A stretch of DNA of 64,000 nt, taken from assembly GCA_028281675.1 (NCBI GenBank), contig JANQJL010000091.1, positions 27,006 to 91,005 of the forward strand, given 5' to 3'. This DNA comes from Simkaniaceae bacterium (GTDB lineage: Bacteria > Chlamydiota > Chlamydiia > Chlamydiales > Simkaniaceae). The notes below the pieces were generated by a model, which was given only the letters and a program-made list of their open reading frames with translations, had not been told where the DNA came from and searched no databases. Position numbers and translations under genes: made by a program. Of this stretch, positions 1 through 9,063 are shown in pieces. Position 1 is the stretch's first letter. Each line of letters opens with the position of its first letter.

Positions 1-1155
1 GGTGATGTAGGAATTCGGGCGATTGATGACAAAACATTAGAAGTCGAATTGGATCATCCCGCTCCCTATTTTCTTTCTCTCTGCGCCAGTTCTACTTATG
101 CCCCCATCCATAAGAGGTTTGATTTAGAAGATCCCCATTGGGCAAATGGTGTGAATGATCATTTTGTAAATAATGGTCCTTTTATACTGAAGCGATGGAA
201 AAAAGGAGTTGAAATTTATCTTGAAAGCAACCCGAACTACTGGGATGCACAGTGTGTGAAAATTGGAGGAATTCATATTCAAATTCTCCCTGATGCAAAT
301 ACCCAATATCTCCTATATCAAAAAAAAGAGCTTGATTGGGTAGGTTTTCCTTTTAATTCCCTTCCTATCGACGTGATAGGGGTTTTATATGAAAAAGGGG
401 AACTTCAAGTGATTGATGCCTATGGTCTTGATTGGTTTTTTGTTAATACTGAAAAACCCCCTTTCGATAATAAGAATTTCCGAAAAGCTATTTCTTTTGC
501 GATTGACCGAAAGAGTATTGCAGAGCACATTTTTCAGTTGGGTGAAGAACCTGCGATGGGGATATTGAACGGAGAACTTTCTCTTCAAAAAGAGCCTTAC
601 TTTGAAGATGGAAATATCGAGCTTGCAAAGAAGCATTTATCTTTAGCACTAGAAGAAATGGGTACCACTCTTGAGGAGCTTCCTCAGGTTGTTATCTGTG
701 AGTCGGCTAGGTTCGCTACTTCGCCTGCAATCCAAGAGGTTCAACAGCAACTCAGTTTAGCTCTAGGTCTTCATATTGAAATTGATCAAGCCGACTGGCC
801 TGTCCATTTTAACCGGATGTCAAAAGGAGATTTTCAGTTTGGCGCAATGGGGTGGAACTCTTTGATAAAAGACCCTATCTATATGCTCGATACATTTAGG
901 CATCGAAGTTCCGCAACGAATATGAGCCGTTGGGAACATCCTGTTTATCAAGAGCTCCTAAAAAAATCAGATAATGAGATCGACCCTGAAAAGCGGAAAG
1001 AATATATGCATCGAGCAGAAGCAGTTCTCATGGAAGAAATGGTTGTAATTCCCCTTTGCTTTAGTAGACTTCACTACTTGAGCAATAAAAATCTCAAGGG
1101 TGTTTATATGTCATCATTCTATGAGATTGATTTCCGATACGCTTACTTTGAGTAG
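1..1155 (+). CDS. Oligopeptide ABC transporter substrate-binding protein (OppA-like), 5' truncated by window edge
   Basis: Reading is open from base 1 in the same frame, so this is the C-terminal part (about 384 codons) of a longer SBP_bac_5 family protein; the TTG at 49 is not a real start. Family features are the stretch with FRKAISFAIDRKSI, which is the typical conserved block of peptide-binding proteins, followed by the late segment about a patient run of residues ending near IDPEKRKEYMHRAE. Such proteins are secreted lipoproteins that deliver peptides to an Opp/Dpp permease. The permease genes are not in the window; they may lie upstream. The stop overlaps the convergent glutathione-synthesis gene by 13 bp. 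Family call is firm; substrate is unknown. Confidence 0.88.
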   Translation, partial: GDVGIRAIDDKTLEVELDHPAPYFLSLCASSTYAPIHKRFDLEDPHWANGVNDHFVNNGPFILKRWKKGVEIYLESNPNYWDAQCVKIGGIHIQILPDANTQYLLYQKKELDWVGFPFNSLPIDVIGVLYEKGELQVIDAYGLDWFFVNTEKPPFDNKNFRKAISFAIDRKSIAEHIFQLGEEPAMGILNGELSLQKEPYFEDGNIELAKKHLSLALEEMGTTLEELPQVVICESARFATSPAIQEVQQQLSLALGLHIEIDQADWPVHFNRMSKGDFQFGAMGWNSLIKDPIYMLDTFRHRSSATNMSRWEHPVYQELLKKSDNEIDPEKRKEYMHRAEAVLMEEMVVIPLCFSRLHYLSNKNLKGVYMSSFYEIDFRYAYFE

Positions 1156-3566
1156 CCAAGGAGATCAAGAAGTGGGCCTGCAACATCCCGCCTTTTCCCC
1201 CGATAGGGGTAGTCATGAATAAAGAGTACAGGGTTATAGTTTAATTCAATGATGGCATAGTTCCTTCTATTCGGCTCTTGTTTAGGGAAGGGAATGATCA
1301 TGTCAACGCCACAAATTTTGGCGTTGAAGACTCTAGTCGCTTTAACGGCTATTTTATGGTATCCCTTATGGACAAGGTCGGTCATGTCAAGAGCGTCTCC
1401 ACCTGTAGATATATTGGAGTTATGGCGGAGATAGATCTTTTTTCCTTTTTTAGGAATATTTGATCCAGCCAAGCTTTGAGCATGAAGTACTTTTTTTTCT
1501 TCAGGGCCAAGGTGGATGAATGTTTTTGGGGTGCGATAATAGGAGGGGTCGTAGTTTTTTTCATGAATCAGCTCCTTGATTGATTGTTTTCCATCTCCAA
1601 CCACATTAGCAGGCTCCCTCTTTGCAACCCCTATAACCTTTCCATCGATCACTAAAAAGCGGAATTCTTCTCCAGGGCAAAATTTCTCCACTATAATTGA
1701 ATTTCCATAGGAAAAAGCACTTTGGGCAGCAGAGGCGTACTCTTTTTTCTTTCCTGGATGAATAAAGTAGATTCCTAAACCAAAGTTAGTCGCTTTCGGT
1801 TTCACAACTACTTTTTGTTTTTGATAGATTGAGTAGTCTGTCAAAGCAGACTCTATTGTGGAATATGCTTTTCCTATTGGAACATTAAACCCTTTTTGAT
1901 AGAGGATTTTTTTTGTCACCTCTTTGTTCTCAAGAAGATGGGGGGTAATATAAGAGTCCTTTGATGTTTTCGTTGCTTCTTTTATATATTCGATGTGTCT
2001 ACCTCTAGAGAAACGGAGGACTTGATCTTCCTTATCGAGAACTTCAATCTTTACCCCCCGCTTTTGGGCTTCTCGAATGAGAATTTGTGTGGAGAGTTCG
2101 AAGTTTTCATATCCTTCAACAAGGATCTTAGAGGCGGTTTCCAATCGTTGATTTTGAATATGAGAGTTTTTGGCAAGAGCTTCAAAGGATTGATATTTTT
2201 TTAGGGAGATTTTCTTTTCGTAAAATGCTTTTTGGTGCAGTTTTGCAAGAGATAGTCCTAGCTCTTGAAAGCCATGATTCTTTATATCATTTAAAATGAG
2301 CGCTGAAGGTGAGGTATTTGGGTTTTTCACTTTTTCTTTTTGAAGGGCAAGAGTTTTTTCGTACCCTAAAAGCCCAGATAATGGTTCTAACTCTTTGAGA
2401 ATCTTTTTAGCCCAATTTTTTAAGGAAATATTCCTTGGGCAGGTGAGGATAAGATTGGGGTCTCTTCCGTTTAATGCGACGTTATTCTGATTGCGGGTTA
2501 AACATCGTTGCCCTTCTTTTGTGAGCTTTGGGCTCTTTTTAAAAAGACAGTACAAGAGAAAGAGATGGAGAAAGTGAATATGGTCTGAATTCATGCCGAT
2601 AGCGTGGTAGGGGTCGAGGTCAATTGCTCTGATTTCTAAGTATTCAACCCCCCTTTTTTCAAGAGCCTCTAAGGGGGATTCTCCTTTATGAGGGGATCTT
2701 TTAGGTCGGATCCGGGCGTAGTGTTCGTTCTCAGTTTGAAGAATATGATCGTTTAACTGCGTGGAGATGGTGGAATATTCTTTCTTGGGGGTTAACAAGG
2801 CTTTTTTCATCTCAGATAGATAGGTATCGAGATCATTAAAAGAGATGGCCAGTTGGTTTTGAACTCGACTATAGTAGCCAAGATGGCTGGTTCTAAGAGA
2901 AGTTGCATGAGGAGAATAATAAAAGTCGCTCTCTTTTTTGAAGTTTTTGGGAAGGGGGCTATAGCTCGGATCCATCGCTGGGGATGAGCCAAAAAGATAG
3001 GTAAGGAGCCACCCTTCTCTTAAGAAATTTCGGATGATACCCAAATATTTTTCATTGATATACTCCTGAAGAGGGAGGGGTGAATGGTCATAAGTATGGA
3101 GTTTTTTCCAAAATTTTTGGTCGAAAGAAAAGTTAAAGTGAATCCCTGAAATCATCTGAAGGTTCATCCCATACCGCTTTTTCAGTCCTTCCCGGTAAAC
3201 TTTTTTTCTCTTTCCTTCATGGGATGTTCCATAATGGGCGATTTCAAAATGATCCAGATGAGGAGGCATAGAAAAAGGCCAAAGGAGCTCTCCGTTCATA
3301 TTTTTGAGGGAAAACTGAATGATCTCTTTAAGAAAGTGCTTTGCAGTGCGAAAAGATTTAAGAGGGGGAGTATTCCATTCGATTTGTTGTTCACTGAAAT
3401 CAGTGCTGATATAAGGGTGCGTTAAGGGAGCACCTAAATCTTTTGGATGGGGCGTTTTTGAAAGCTTTCCATATGTGTCAATTCGGAGCGATTCTCTTTC
3501 AATTCCACATCGATAAGCTTTAAGAAGAGGGAGGTTTTTTTTCTTATGAAATAACTTGTGGTGCAT
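1143..3566 (-). CDS. gshAB: Bifunctional glutamate-cysteine ligase / glutathione synthetase (GshAB/GshF type)
   Basis: The 807-residue length fits the fused GshF enzymes. Residues 1 to about 480 resemble the gammaproteobacterial GshA fold (an early GIERESLR motif and a later YLEIRAIDLDP block). Residues from about 540 form an ATP-grasp domain with KVVVKPKATNFGLGI, GEEFRFLVIDGKVIGVA and a final IIELNYNP metal/ATP-binding element. Such enzymes make gamma-glutamylcysteine and then glutathione in the cytosol. The start ATG at 3566 directly follows AAGGAT, an unusually short spacing. It is transcribed away from the efflux operon and converges on oppA. The gene is monocistronic. Glutathione synthesis fits the glutaredoxin-like gene at 56081, though linkage is only inferred. 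Fused GshF genes are often horizontally transferred. Confidence 0.88.
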   Translation of the reverse strand: MHHKLFHKKKNLPLLKAYRCGIERESLRIDTYGKLSKTPHPKDLGAPLTHPYISTDFSEQQIEWNTPPLKSFRTAKHFLKEIIQFSLKNMNGELLWPFSMPPHLDHFEIAHYGTSHEGKRKKVYREGLKKRYGMNLQMISGIHFNFSFDQKFWKKLHTYDHSPLPLQEYINEKYLGIIRNFLREGWLLTYLFGSSPAMDPSYSPLPKNFKKESDFYYSPHATSLRTSHLGYYSRVQNQLAISFNDLDTYLSEMKKALLTPKKEYSTISTQLNDHILQTENEHYARIRPKRSPHKGESPLEALEKRGVEYLEIRAIDLDPYHAIGMNSDHIHFLHLFLLYCLFKKSPKLTKEGQRCLTRNQNNVALNGRDPNLILTCPRNISLKNWAKKILKELEPLSGLLGYEKTLALQKEKVKNPNTSPSALILNDIKNHGFQELGLSLAKLHQKAFYEKKISLKKYQSFEALAKNSHIQNQRLETASKILVEGYENFELSTQILIREAQKRGVKIEVLDKEDQVLRFSRGRHIEYIKEATKTSKDSYITPHLLENKEVTKKILYQKGFNVPIGKAYSTIESALTDYSIYQKQKVVVKPKATNFGLGIYFIHPGKKKEYASAAQSAFSYGNSIIVEKFCPGEEFRFLVIDGKVIGVAKREPANVVGDGKQSIKELIHEKNYDPSYYRTPKTFIHLGPEEKKVLHAQSLAGSNIPKKGKKIYLRHNSNISTGGDALDMTDLVHKGYHKIAVKATRVFNAKICGVDMIIPFPKQEPNRRNYAIIELNYNPVLFIHDYPYRGKRRDVAGPLLDLLGYSK

Positions 3567-3631
3567 ATCCTTATTAAAGCATTGATGAAATTTTGATACT
3601 AGAAAAAACCACTCTCCTTTATTAGAGAATT

Positions 3632-5086
3632 ATGAGATTGCTAAATATTTTTCGGTTAATTTTACCCGTGTGGGTTTTATTGCCTTTTTTATTTGAAAGT
3701 TGTGCTGCTTTAAAAAAAAGGAATAATGAACCAGGAGTAGTAGAAACAGCTGGGGTCACCTCTGCTATTGATTCAGCTTTGGAAACTCCTGATTTTACTA
3801 AGGGAGAATGGCCAGCCTATAACTGGTGGGCGGTATTTAAAGATGATCAGCTTGATGAGATGATGGAGAAAGCAATTGAAAATAACCCTGATCTCATTGC
3901 GGCTGTTTATCGTGTAAGGGCAGCGGATGAAGCTGCTAGGAAAGCTCGGGCGCCTCTCCTCCCTCAATTGAGCGCCTCCTTTGAGGACGACTACCAACAC
4001 CTTAGTAAAGATGAGCTTGTCCGTTTTCCCCCTTCTGCAGTTCCTGCCGTTGTTAATGAAATCCACTTATCTTTGAATTTCGAATACGAAATCGATCTAT
4101 TTGGAAAAAATCGGAATCAATATCGAGCAGCAATCGGGCAAGCAAGGGCGCAAGCTGCCGAAATGTCTCAGTCTCTTCTCATGATCACAACAACCTTAGC
4201 TGAAAGTTATATCAATTATGGAAAAAATCTCATGGATCTTCAGATTAGCCGCGATTTAATGGCTGCTAGGAAGCTTTATTTAGAACTTACAGAGCTTCGA
4301 CGAGATTATGGAATTGATGACGAAATCGTTGTGAATGCTGCTAAGGCTCGCCTTTTAGAAGTAGAAGAGGCTGTAGTTATTTATGAAATGGAGGCTACGA
4401 TTCGCGCGACTCAGCTAAAAATCTTAATGGGACTAAGCCCTGATGATTCTACAGAAATTCATTTTCCAACCCTTTCGTTTGATCGCCCCTTTCCTCTTCC
4501 AGAGGACATTCCTCTTAATCTTTTAGCACGTCGCCCAGACCTTATGGCACAAATTTGGAAAGTGGAGTCAGCAGCCTATCTCATCAAAGCGGCAAAATCT
4601 GCTTTTTTCCCCAATGTTAATTTAAAAGCCTTTGTTGGTCTGCAGAGCCTTCATTGGAACAGTCTTTTTTCTGTCGACAATTTTGCAGGGGCCATTAATC
4701 CAGCGATTAGCCTTCCACTGTTTACTGGTGGAAGACTTACTGCCGAGCTTAATGAGCAGTATGCTTTGTATGATGCAACGGTTTATGACTATAACTCTTT
4801 AGTCTTAAGGGCAGCAAAAGAAGTTTCTGACCAGATCAAAATTTTGGAGACAAAGACAGAGGAGGCTCGTCTCGAGTCGGCGGCATTTAACCATATCCTT
4901 CATATTTCAGAGCTTACCCTTGCTAGGTATGAAAATGGCGTGGACGACTACTTGACCGTTTTAAATAGTCAGATCGATGTCATGAATGAGGCTACAAAGG
5001 AAGTGGGAATCCAAAATGAGCGTTATTTGAGCGTTTTACTATTAATAAAAGCTTTAGGTGGTGGGTATGGAACAACAACCGACTGA
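3632..5086 (+). CDS. Outer membrane efflux lipoprotein, OprM/NodT (TolC) family
   Basis: A 484-residue protein with an N-terminal hydrophobic leader ending in LFESCAAL, a plausible lipoprotein cleavage site with Cys24. Two repeats of the outer membrane efflux family follow, with recognisable RAADEAARKARAPLLPQ in the first and RRPDLMAQIWKVESAAYLI in the second (the RRPDL block is typical of the OprM/NodT group). It would form the trimeric outer membrane channel of a tripartite pump. It is first in an operon: the next gene starts inside its last codons and the third gene overlaps the second, so channel, adaptor and transporter are translationally linked. Substrate cannot be read from the sequence. 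Confidence 0.92.
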   Translation: MRLLNIFRLILPVWVLLPFLFESCAALKKRNNEPGVVETAGVTSAIDSALETPDFTKGEWPAYNWWAVFKDDQLDEMMEKAIENNPDLIAAVYRVRAADEAARKARAPLLPQLSASFEDDYQHLSKDELVRFPPSAVPAVVNEIHLSLNFEYEIDLFGKNRNQYRAAIGQARAQAAEMSQSLLMITTTLAESYINYGKNLMDLQISRDLMAARKLYLELTELRRDYGIDDEIVVNAAKARLLEVEEAVVIYEMEATIRATQLKILMGLSPDDSTEIHFPTLSFDRPFPLPEDIPLNLLARRPDLMAQIWKVESAAYLIKAAKSAFFPNVNLKAFVGLQSLHWNSLFSVDNFAGAINPAISLPLFTGGRLTAELNEQYALYDATVYDYNSLVLRAAKEVSDQIKILETKTEEARLESAAFNHILHISELTLARYENGVDDYLTVLNSQIDVMNEATKEVGIQNERYLSVLLLIKALGGGYGTTTD

Positions 5087-6230
5087 GAATAACAATAAAA
5101 AGCGGAATAAGATTTTAGTCTTTACCGCTTCGGGGTTTCTCCTGATTGGAGTGATCGTCTTTATCTACTGGGCAAAGGTCCTCCGCTTTGAGCAGTACAC
5201 CGATGATGCTTATGTGAATGGCAATATGGTGGAGCTGACTCCTCAGGTTCCTGGAATTGTGACGTCGATTAATGTTGATAATACCGATTATGTTGAAGAG
5301 GGACAAGTCCTTATAGAGCTTGATGAGACCGATTACCGTTTTGCTTTTGAAATGGCAAAAAATGACTTAGCAGAAACTGTTCGAAGTGTTGTTCAGATGT
5401 TTATCCGAGTAGAAGAGCTTCGGGCAGAACTTGAGCAAAAAGATGCGGAGCTCTTTAAGACAGAGAAAGATTATCAAAATCGAGTCAACTTAGTAGGAGT
5501 TGGGGGTGTTTCTAAGGAAGAGTTTGAGCATGTTGAAGCCGCTTATGTTAGCGCACTATCTAGTCGTAAAGAAACTTACCATGCTCTTCAGTCGGCGATT
5601 GCCCAGGTTCAAAACACAACCGTTTCCACTCATCCGAATGTGAAACGGGGGGCAGATAGTGTTAAAGATGCTTATGTCAATTTGCAGCGTTGTGCTATTT
5701 TAGCTCCCATGAGCGGGTATGTTGCTCAGCGATCAGCGCAGCTTGGGGAATATGTGAACCTTTCTGAGCCTCTTCTTGCTTTAATTCCCTTAGATGAGCT
5801 TTGGGTCGATGCTAACTATAAAGAGACACAGCTTGCAAAAGTGCGGATTGGGCAAAGTGTGAAGATGAAATCTGATCTCTATGGGCGTAGTGTTGTTTTC
5901 TTTGGAAAAATTATTGGAATCAATCCAGGAACCGGAAGCGTTTTCTCTGCTCTTCCTCCACAAAATGCAACGGGGAATTGGATTAAAATCGTTCAAAGGG
6001 TCCCTGTCCGTGTCAGCTTAGATCCTCAAGAGCTTAAGAACAATCCCCTTTGGCTTGGTCTATCGATGGATGTGACAGTCGACATCCATGATACCTCCAG
6101 TGAAATGCTTTCAGAGCCTCGCCGCGCTAAGCCGATCTACAAAACAAAGATTTATAGAGAACAAGAAAAGGGGGTCTATCCAATCATTGAACAAATCATC
6201 CAGGAAAATACTGGAAATTATGAACCATAA
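5067..6230 (+). CDS. Membrane fusion protein of the EmrA/HlyD family
   Basis: One N-terminal membrane helix (about residues 17 to 36) is followed by an HlyD-like periplasmic region: YTDDAYVNGNMVELTPQVPGIV is the typical first lipoyl half-motif of EmrA, and the second half is AILAPMSGYVAQRSAQLGEYV. The protein bridges the inner membrane transporter and the outer channel. I choose ATG 5067 rather than the GTG at 5058 because an AGGTGG site sits six bases upstream of it and EmrA proteins start shortly before the helix. It overlaps the end of the channel gene by 20 bp and its stop overlaps the start of the MFS transporter, so expression is probably coupled. Confidence 0.92.
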   Translation: MEQQPTENNNKKRNKILVFTASGFLLIGVIVFIYWAKVLRFEQYTDDAYVNGNMVELTPQVPGIVTSINVDNTDYVEEGQVLIELDETDYRFAFEMAKNDLAETVRSVVQMFIRVEELRAELEQKDAELFKTEKDYQNRVNLVGVGGVSKEEFEHVEAAYVSALSSRKETYHALQSAIAQVQNTTVSTHPNVKRGADSVKDAYVNLQRCAILAPMSGYVAQRSAQLGEYVNLSEPLLALIPLDELWVDANYKETQLAKVRIGQSVKMKSDLYGRSVVFFGKIIGINPGTGSVFSALPPQNATGNWIKIVQRVPVRVSLDPQELKNNPLWLGLSMDVTVDIHDTSSEMLSEPRRAKPIYKTKIYREQEKGVYPIIEQIIQENTGNYEP

Positions 6231-7749
6231 ACCTCTTGTTGGACTCACCCTTTTTATTGGAGCTATTGCTCTTTCTCTCTGCACCTTCATGCAGGTCCTT
6301 GACTACTCTATTGCCAACGTTTCGATTCCCTATATTGCAGGGGATTTAGCAGTTAGCGTCAATGATGGGACTTGGGTGATTACGATGTTTGCGGTGGGTA
6401 ATGCGATTTGCCTCCCTTTAACTGGGTGGCTTACACGGCGCTTTGGATCGATCCGAGTGATGTTTGTCTCTGTTTTTTTATTTACCCTGTTTTCATGGGC
6501 TTGTGGAATGTCCTTTAGCATTAATATGTTAGTCATCATGCGCTTCATCCAAGGCTTTGTGGCAGGACCTCTCATTCCTCTATCACAAAGTTTAATGATC
6601 ATGAGTTTCCCAAAGGAAAAAAAGAATTTAGCCCTTGCTCTTTGGAATATGGTTGCCATCGTTGGGCCGATTGCGGGACCCATTTTAGGAGGATGGATTA
6701 CTTACAACTACTCCTGGCCCTGGATCTTTTTTATCAATATCCCTATTGGGATTTTTTGCACCTTTATTATCCGTTCTATTTATAAAGATCGAGAAACTGT
6801 GATTGAGAAGATTCAGGTAGATAAGGTGGGAATTATCCTCCTAGCTTTTGCGGTGTCAACCCTTCAAGTTATCCTTGACCAAGGGCAACAACTCGATTGG
6901 TGGCGCTCAAACCTCATTTGGATTTTAACGATCGTTTCTGTCGTCTCATTTACCTTCCTCCTTATTTGGGAGTTGAACATCAAAAACCCTATTGTCGACC
7001 TACGGATGTTTAAGAATCGGAACTTTGCACTAGGGACCGCGATGACAGCTCTTTCTTATTTGCTCCTCTTTGGAACGATCGTGATATCCCCCCTTTGGCT
7101 TCAAGAGATGATGGGATATACCGCTTACTTAGCAGGGCTTGCTGTATCAACAATGGGGATTGTTCCTTTCTGTACAGTACTTTTGGTTGCAAAGCTCATG
7201 GATCGTGTCCGTCTTAAGTATCTCATAATGCTTTCCTTCTTCATCTATGGTCTTGCTCTTCTAAATTTTACGACTTTTACGACCCAAATTACTTTTAGTA
7301 AAGTTGCCCTTTCTCGACTCTATTTTGGAGTAGGGATTTGCACGTGGCTTGCCCCCCTTACAGCGATTAGTTTTGCTCGGGTTCCCATTGAGAAACTTGC
7401 GATGGGGCAGGGAATCTTTCACTTCCTTAGAATACTGATGGGAGGAGTTGGAACCTCAATCTTTGTTACGACATGGGAGAGAAGAGCAACCCATCATCAT
7501 AGCAATCTTGTTGATTTCATCAATCCCTACAATCCTGTAAGCAAAGAGTTATTTGCTGATATAAATAGTTATAATATTACAGGTGAATCGGCACTTCAAG
7601 TTGTTGACAATATGGCATGGCAACAGGCCTATATGCTTTCAATCAATGACCTCTTTTGGATTGCGGGGTGGACATTCTTTATCTTCATGCTCCTTGCCCT
7701 TTTCTTTAAGAAGAGGGTGAAGATCCCTGTTGTCCCACAGCCGGCTTAA
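6220..7749 (+). CDS. MFS drug exporter of the DHA2 (EmrB/QacA) family
   Basis: With the ATG at 6220 the product is 509 residues with about 14 membrane helices, as in EmrB. Family signatures include LDYSIANVSIPYIAGDL in helix 1, GWLTRRFGSIR (loop 2-3 motif A) and GPIAGPILGGWI (motif C, antiporter signature). The ATG lies 11 bases before the adaptor stop; a longer reading from 6088 overlaps the adaptor much further and adds hydrophilic residues, so I reject it. Together with the two preceding genes it forms an EmrAB-TolC-like proton-driven pump. The 3' end overlaps the convergent MFS gene by 44 bp. Confidence 0.92.
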   Translation: MNHKPLVGLTLFIGAIALSLCTFMQVLDYSIANVSIPYIAGDLAVSVNDGTWVITMFAVGNAICLPLTGWLTRRFGSIRVMFVSVFLFTLFSWACGMSFSINMLVIMRFIQGFVAGPLIPLSQSLMIMSFPKEKKNLALALWNMVAIVGPIAGPILGGWITYNYSWPWIFFINIPIGIFCTFIIRSIYKDRETVIEKIQVDKVGIILLAFAVSTLQVILDQGQQLDWWRSNLIWILTIVSVVSFTFLLIWELNIKNPIVDLRMFKNRNFALGTAMTALSYLLLFGTIVISPLWLQEMMGYTAYLAGLAVSTMGIVPFCTVLLVAKLMDRVRLKYLIMLSFFIYGLALLNFTTFTTQITFSKVALSRLYFGVGICTWLAPLTAISFARVPIEKLAMGQGIFHFLRILMGGVGTSIFVTTWERRATHHHSNLVDFINPYNPVSKELFADINSYNITGESALQVVDNMAWQQAYMLSINDLFWIAGWTFFIFMLLALFFKKRVKIPVVPQPA

Positions 7750-8947
7750 TAAATAGAATAAGTGCTGCAATGATGGCGCATGCAGCTCCACAATAAATGG
7801 GAAGGCTATTGGCAACAGCCATAATAAATCCACCGGTTAACGCTGTTGAGGCTTCTGCAAAAACCTGAAGCGACTGGTTTGTTCCAAGTGCTTGCCCTTG
7901 AAAACGGCTGCTCACTGCATCTGAGACCATAATGGCTGGAAAGGCAAATCCCATTGATTGGAAAAACCCCAGGGGAACCAAAGTAACGAGAAGAGCCCAT
8001 GGTGACTCTGGCATAATGAAGATAAGGTAGGAGATACAAAGAAAAAGGGACCCGAGGCGCATCGCTTGTCTGGAGGTCCACCATTTAGCAAACATCCCAA
8101 AGAAAATGGGGGCAATCATAAAAGGGATAGATAGATAGGCATTGACTTCACCGAGACGGGCCACAGAAAAATGAAACCGGTTCACAAGGTAGGCGGTAAA
8201 AAAGTTCAAAAAGAAGAAAATCGCTAGAAAGACAAAAAGATTCGATGAGTAAATAACGCGGAGCCTCTTATATTTTAATCCTTCAGTAAAACTTCTTGTA
8301 ATGGCCTTTACGGAAACTTCAATTTCAGGATCAGGGGTGTGCGTTTCACGAAAGAGGGTAAGAACAATAAAGAATCCAATAACAGTTAAACCTGCAGCGC
8401 ACCAAAAAGGGGTATCAAAATGAAACCAGCTGATGATCGTTGAATCAGCAAGCTTACCTCCTATCAAGGGACCAAAGAAAAAAGCAGTGCTACTTAGAGA
8501 AACAAGCCAACCAAAGTTTCTTGTCTTTGTCTTAGCATCTTCACTAATATCTGCAATCGCAGCTTGAGCAATCACGATATTTCCCTCTAGAAGGCCGCTT
8601 AAAAAGCGGCTAACAAATAAGAGAGGGGGGAGGACATAGAGAACAGAAAGAGCTGACCCAATATAGGCGGGTATGACGATCATTAAGGAGATCAAAAGGA
8701 CCGGCTTGCGACCAAACTTATCAGAGAGCTTTCCAAGGAGAGGGGCTCCTACAAACTGTCCGATGGGATACATCGCAAAGAGAATCCCTAAAAGGATCCG
8801 CCGCAGTTCCTTTGTCGTTTCAACGGGAAGAAAAGCATGTGTAGGATCTAAAAAAAGGGGAGGGAAGAGGGGAATCGCGAGGGAAAAACCTAGGTATCCT
8901 AGAAAGAGGACTGTAAGTACAGGAAAGATCCTTTTTACCGAAGACAT
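7706..8947 (-). CDS. MFS transporter, DHA1-like (TetA/multidrug resistance type)
   Basis: A 413-residue, roughly 12-helix carrier. Motif A is visible as GKLSDKFGRKPVLL between helices 2 and 3, and helix 5 has the GPLIGGKLAD version of motif C. The substrate is not evident. The gene lies directly downstream of the ATPase insertion: its ATG at 8947 is only four bases beyond the end of the 83-bp repeat copy at 8951-9033. The sequence before the ATG has no good Shine-Dalgarno site (it reads CCTCCT, the wrong sense), which suggests that its leader was shaped by the rearrangement. Ancestrally it may have followed the small ORF now at 10691-10918. Confidence 0.88.
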   Translation of the reverse strand: MSSVKRIFPVLTVLFLGYLGFSLAIPLFPPLFLDPTHAFLPVETTKELRRILLGILFAMYPIGQFVGAPLLGKLSDKFGRKPVLLISLMIVIPAYIGSALSVLYVLPPLLFVSRFLSGLLEGNIVIAQAAIADISEDAKTKTRNFGWLVSLSSTAFFFGPLIGGKLADSTIISWFHFDTPFWCAAGLTVIGFFIVLTLFRETHTPDPEIEVSVKAITRSFTEGLKYKRLRVIYSSNLFVFLAIFFFLNFFTAYLVNRFHFSVARLGEVNAYLSIPFMIAPIFFGMFAKWWTSRQAMRLGSLFLCISYLIFIMPESPWALLVTLVPLGFFQSMGFAFPAIMVSDAVSSRFQGQALGTNQSLQVFAEASTALTGGFIMAVANSLPIYCGAACAIIAALILFIKPAVGQQGSSPSS

Positions 8948-8950
8948 GAG

Positions 8951-9033
8951 TAGGAGGATACAAGGAAATTATTTTTTTTGGAAAGATTCTCGCATTCTTT
9001 GTGATGCTTCCTTTATTTTCCGCATATGGCGGG
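8951..9033. repeat. 83-bp direct repeat, copy A (fragment of a small-ORF 3' end)
   Basis: This matches 10673-10755 in the same orientation at 78 of 83 positions with no gap. Read on the minus strand it still encodes the last residues of the small ORF found intact in copy B: RHMRKIKEASQRMRESFQKK here against RHMRKMKEASQRIRESFKKK there, with the stop at 8969. Five differences, partly silent or conservative, suggest that the duplication is old enough to have diverged. Together with copy B it brackets the ATPase and its palindromes. Confidence 0.92.
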
Positions 9034-9063
9034 CCCTTAGAGAGCTCCAAACATTGCCTAGGT

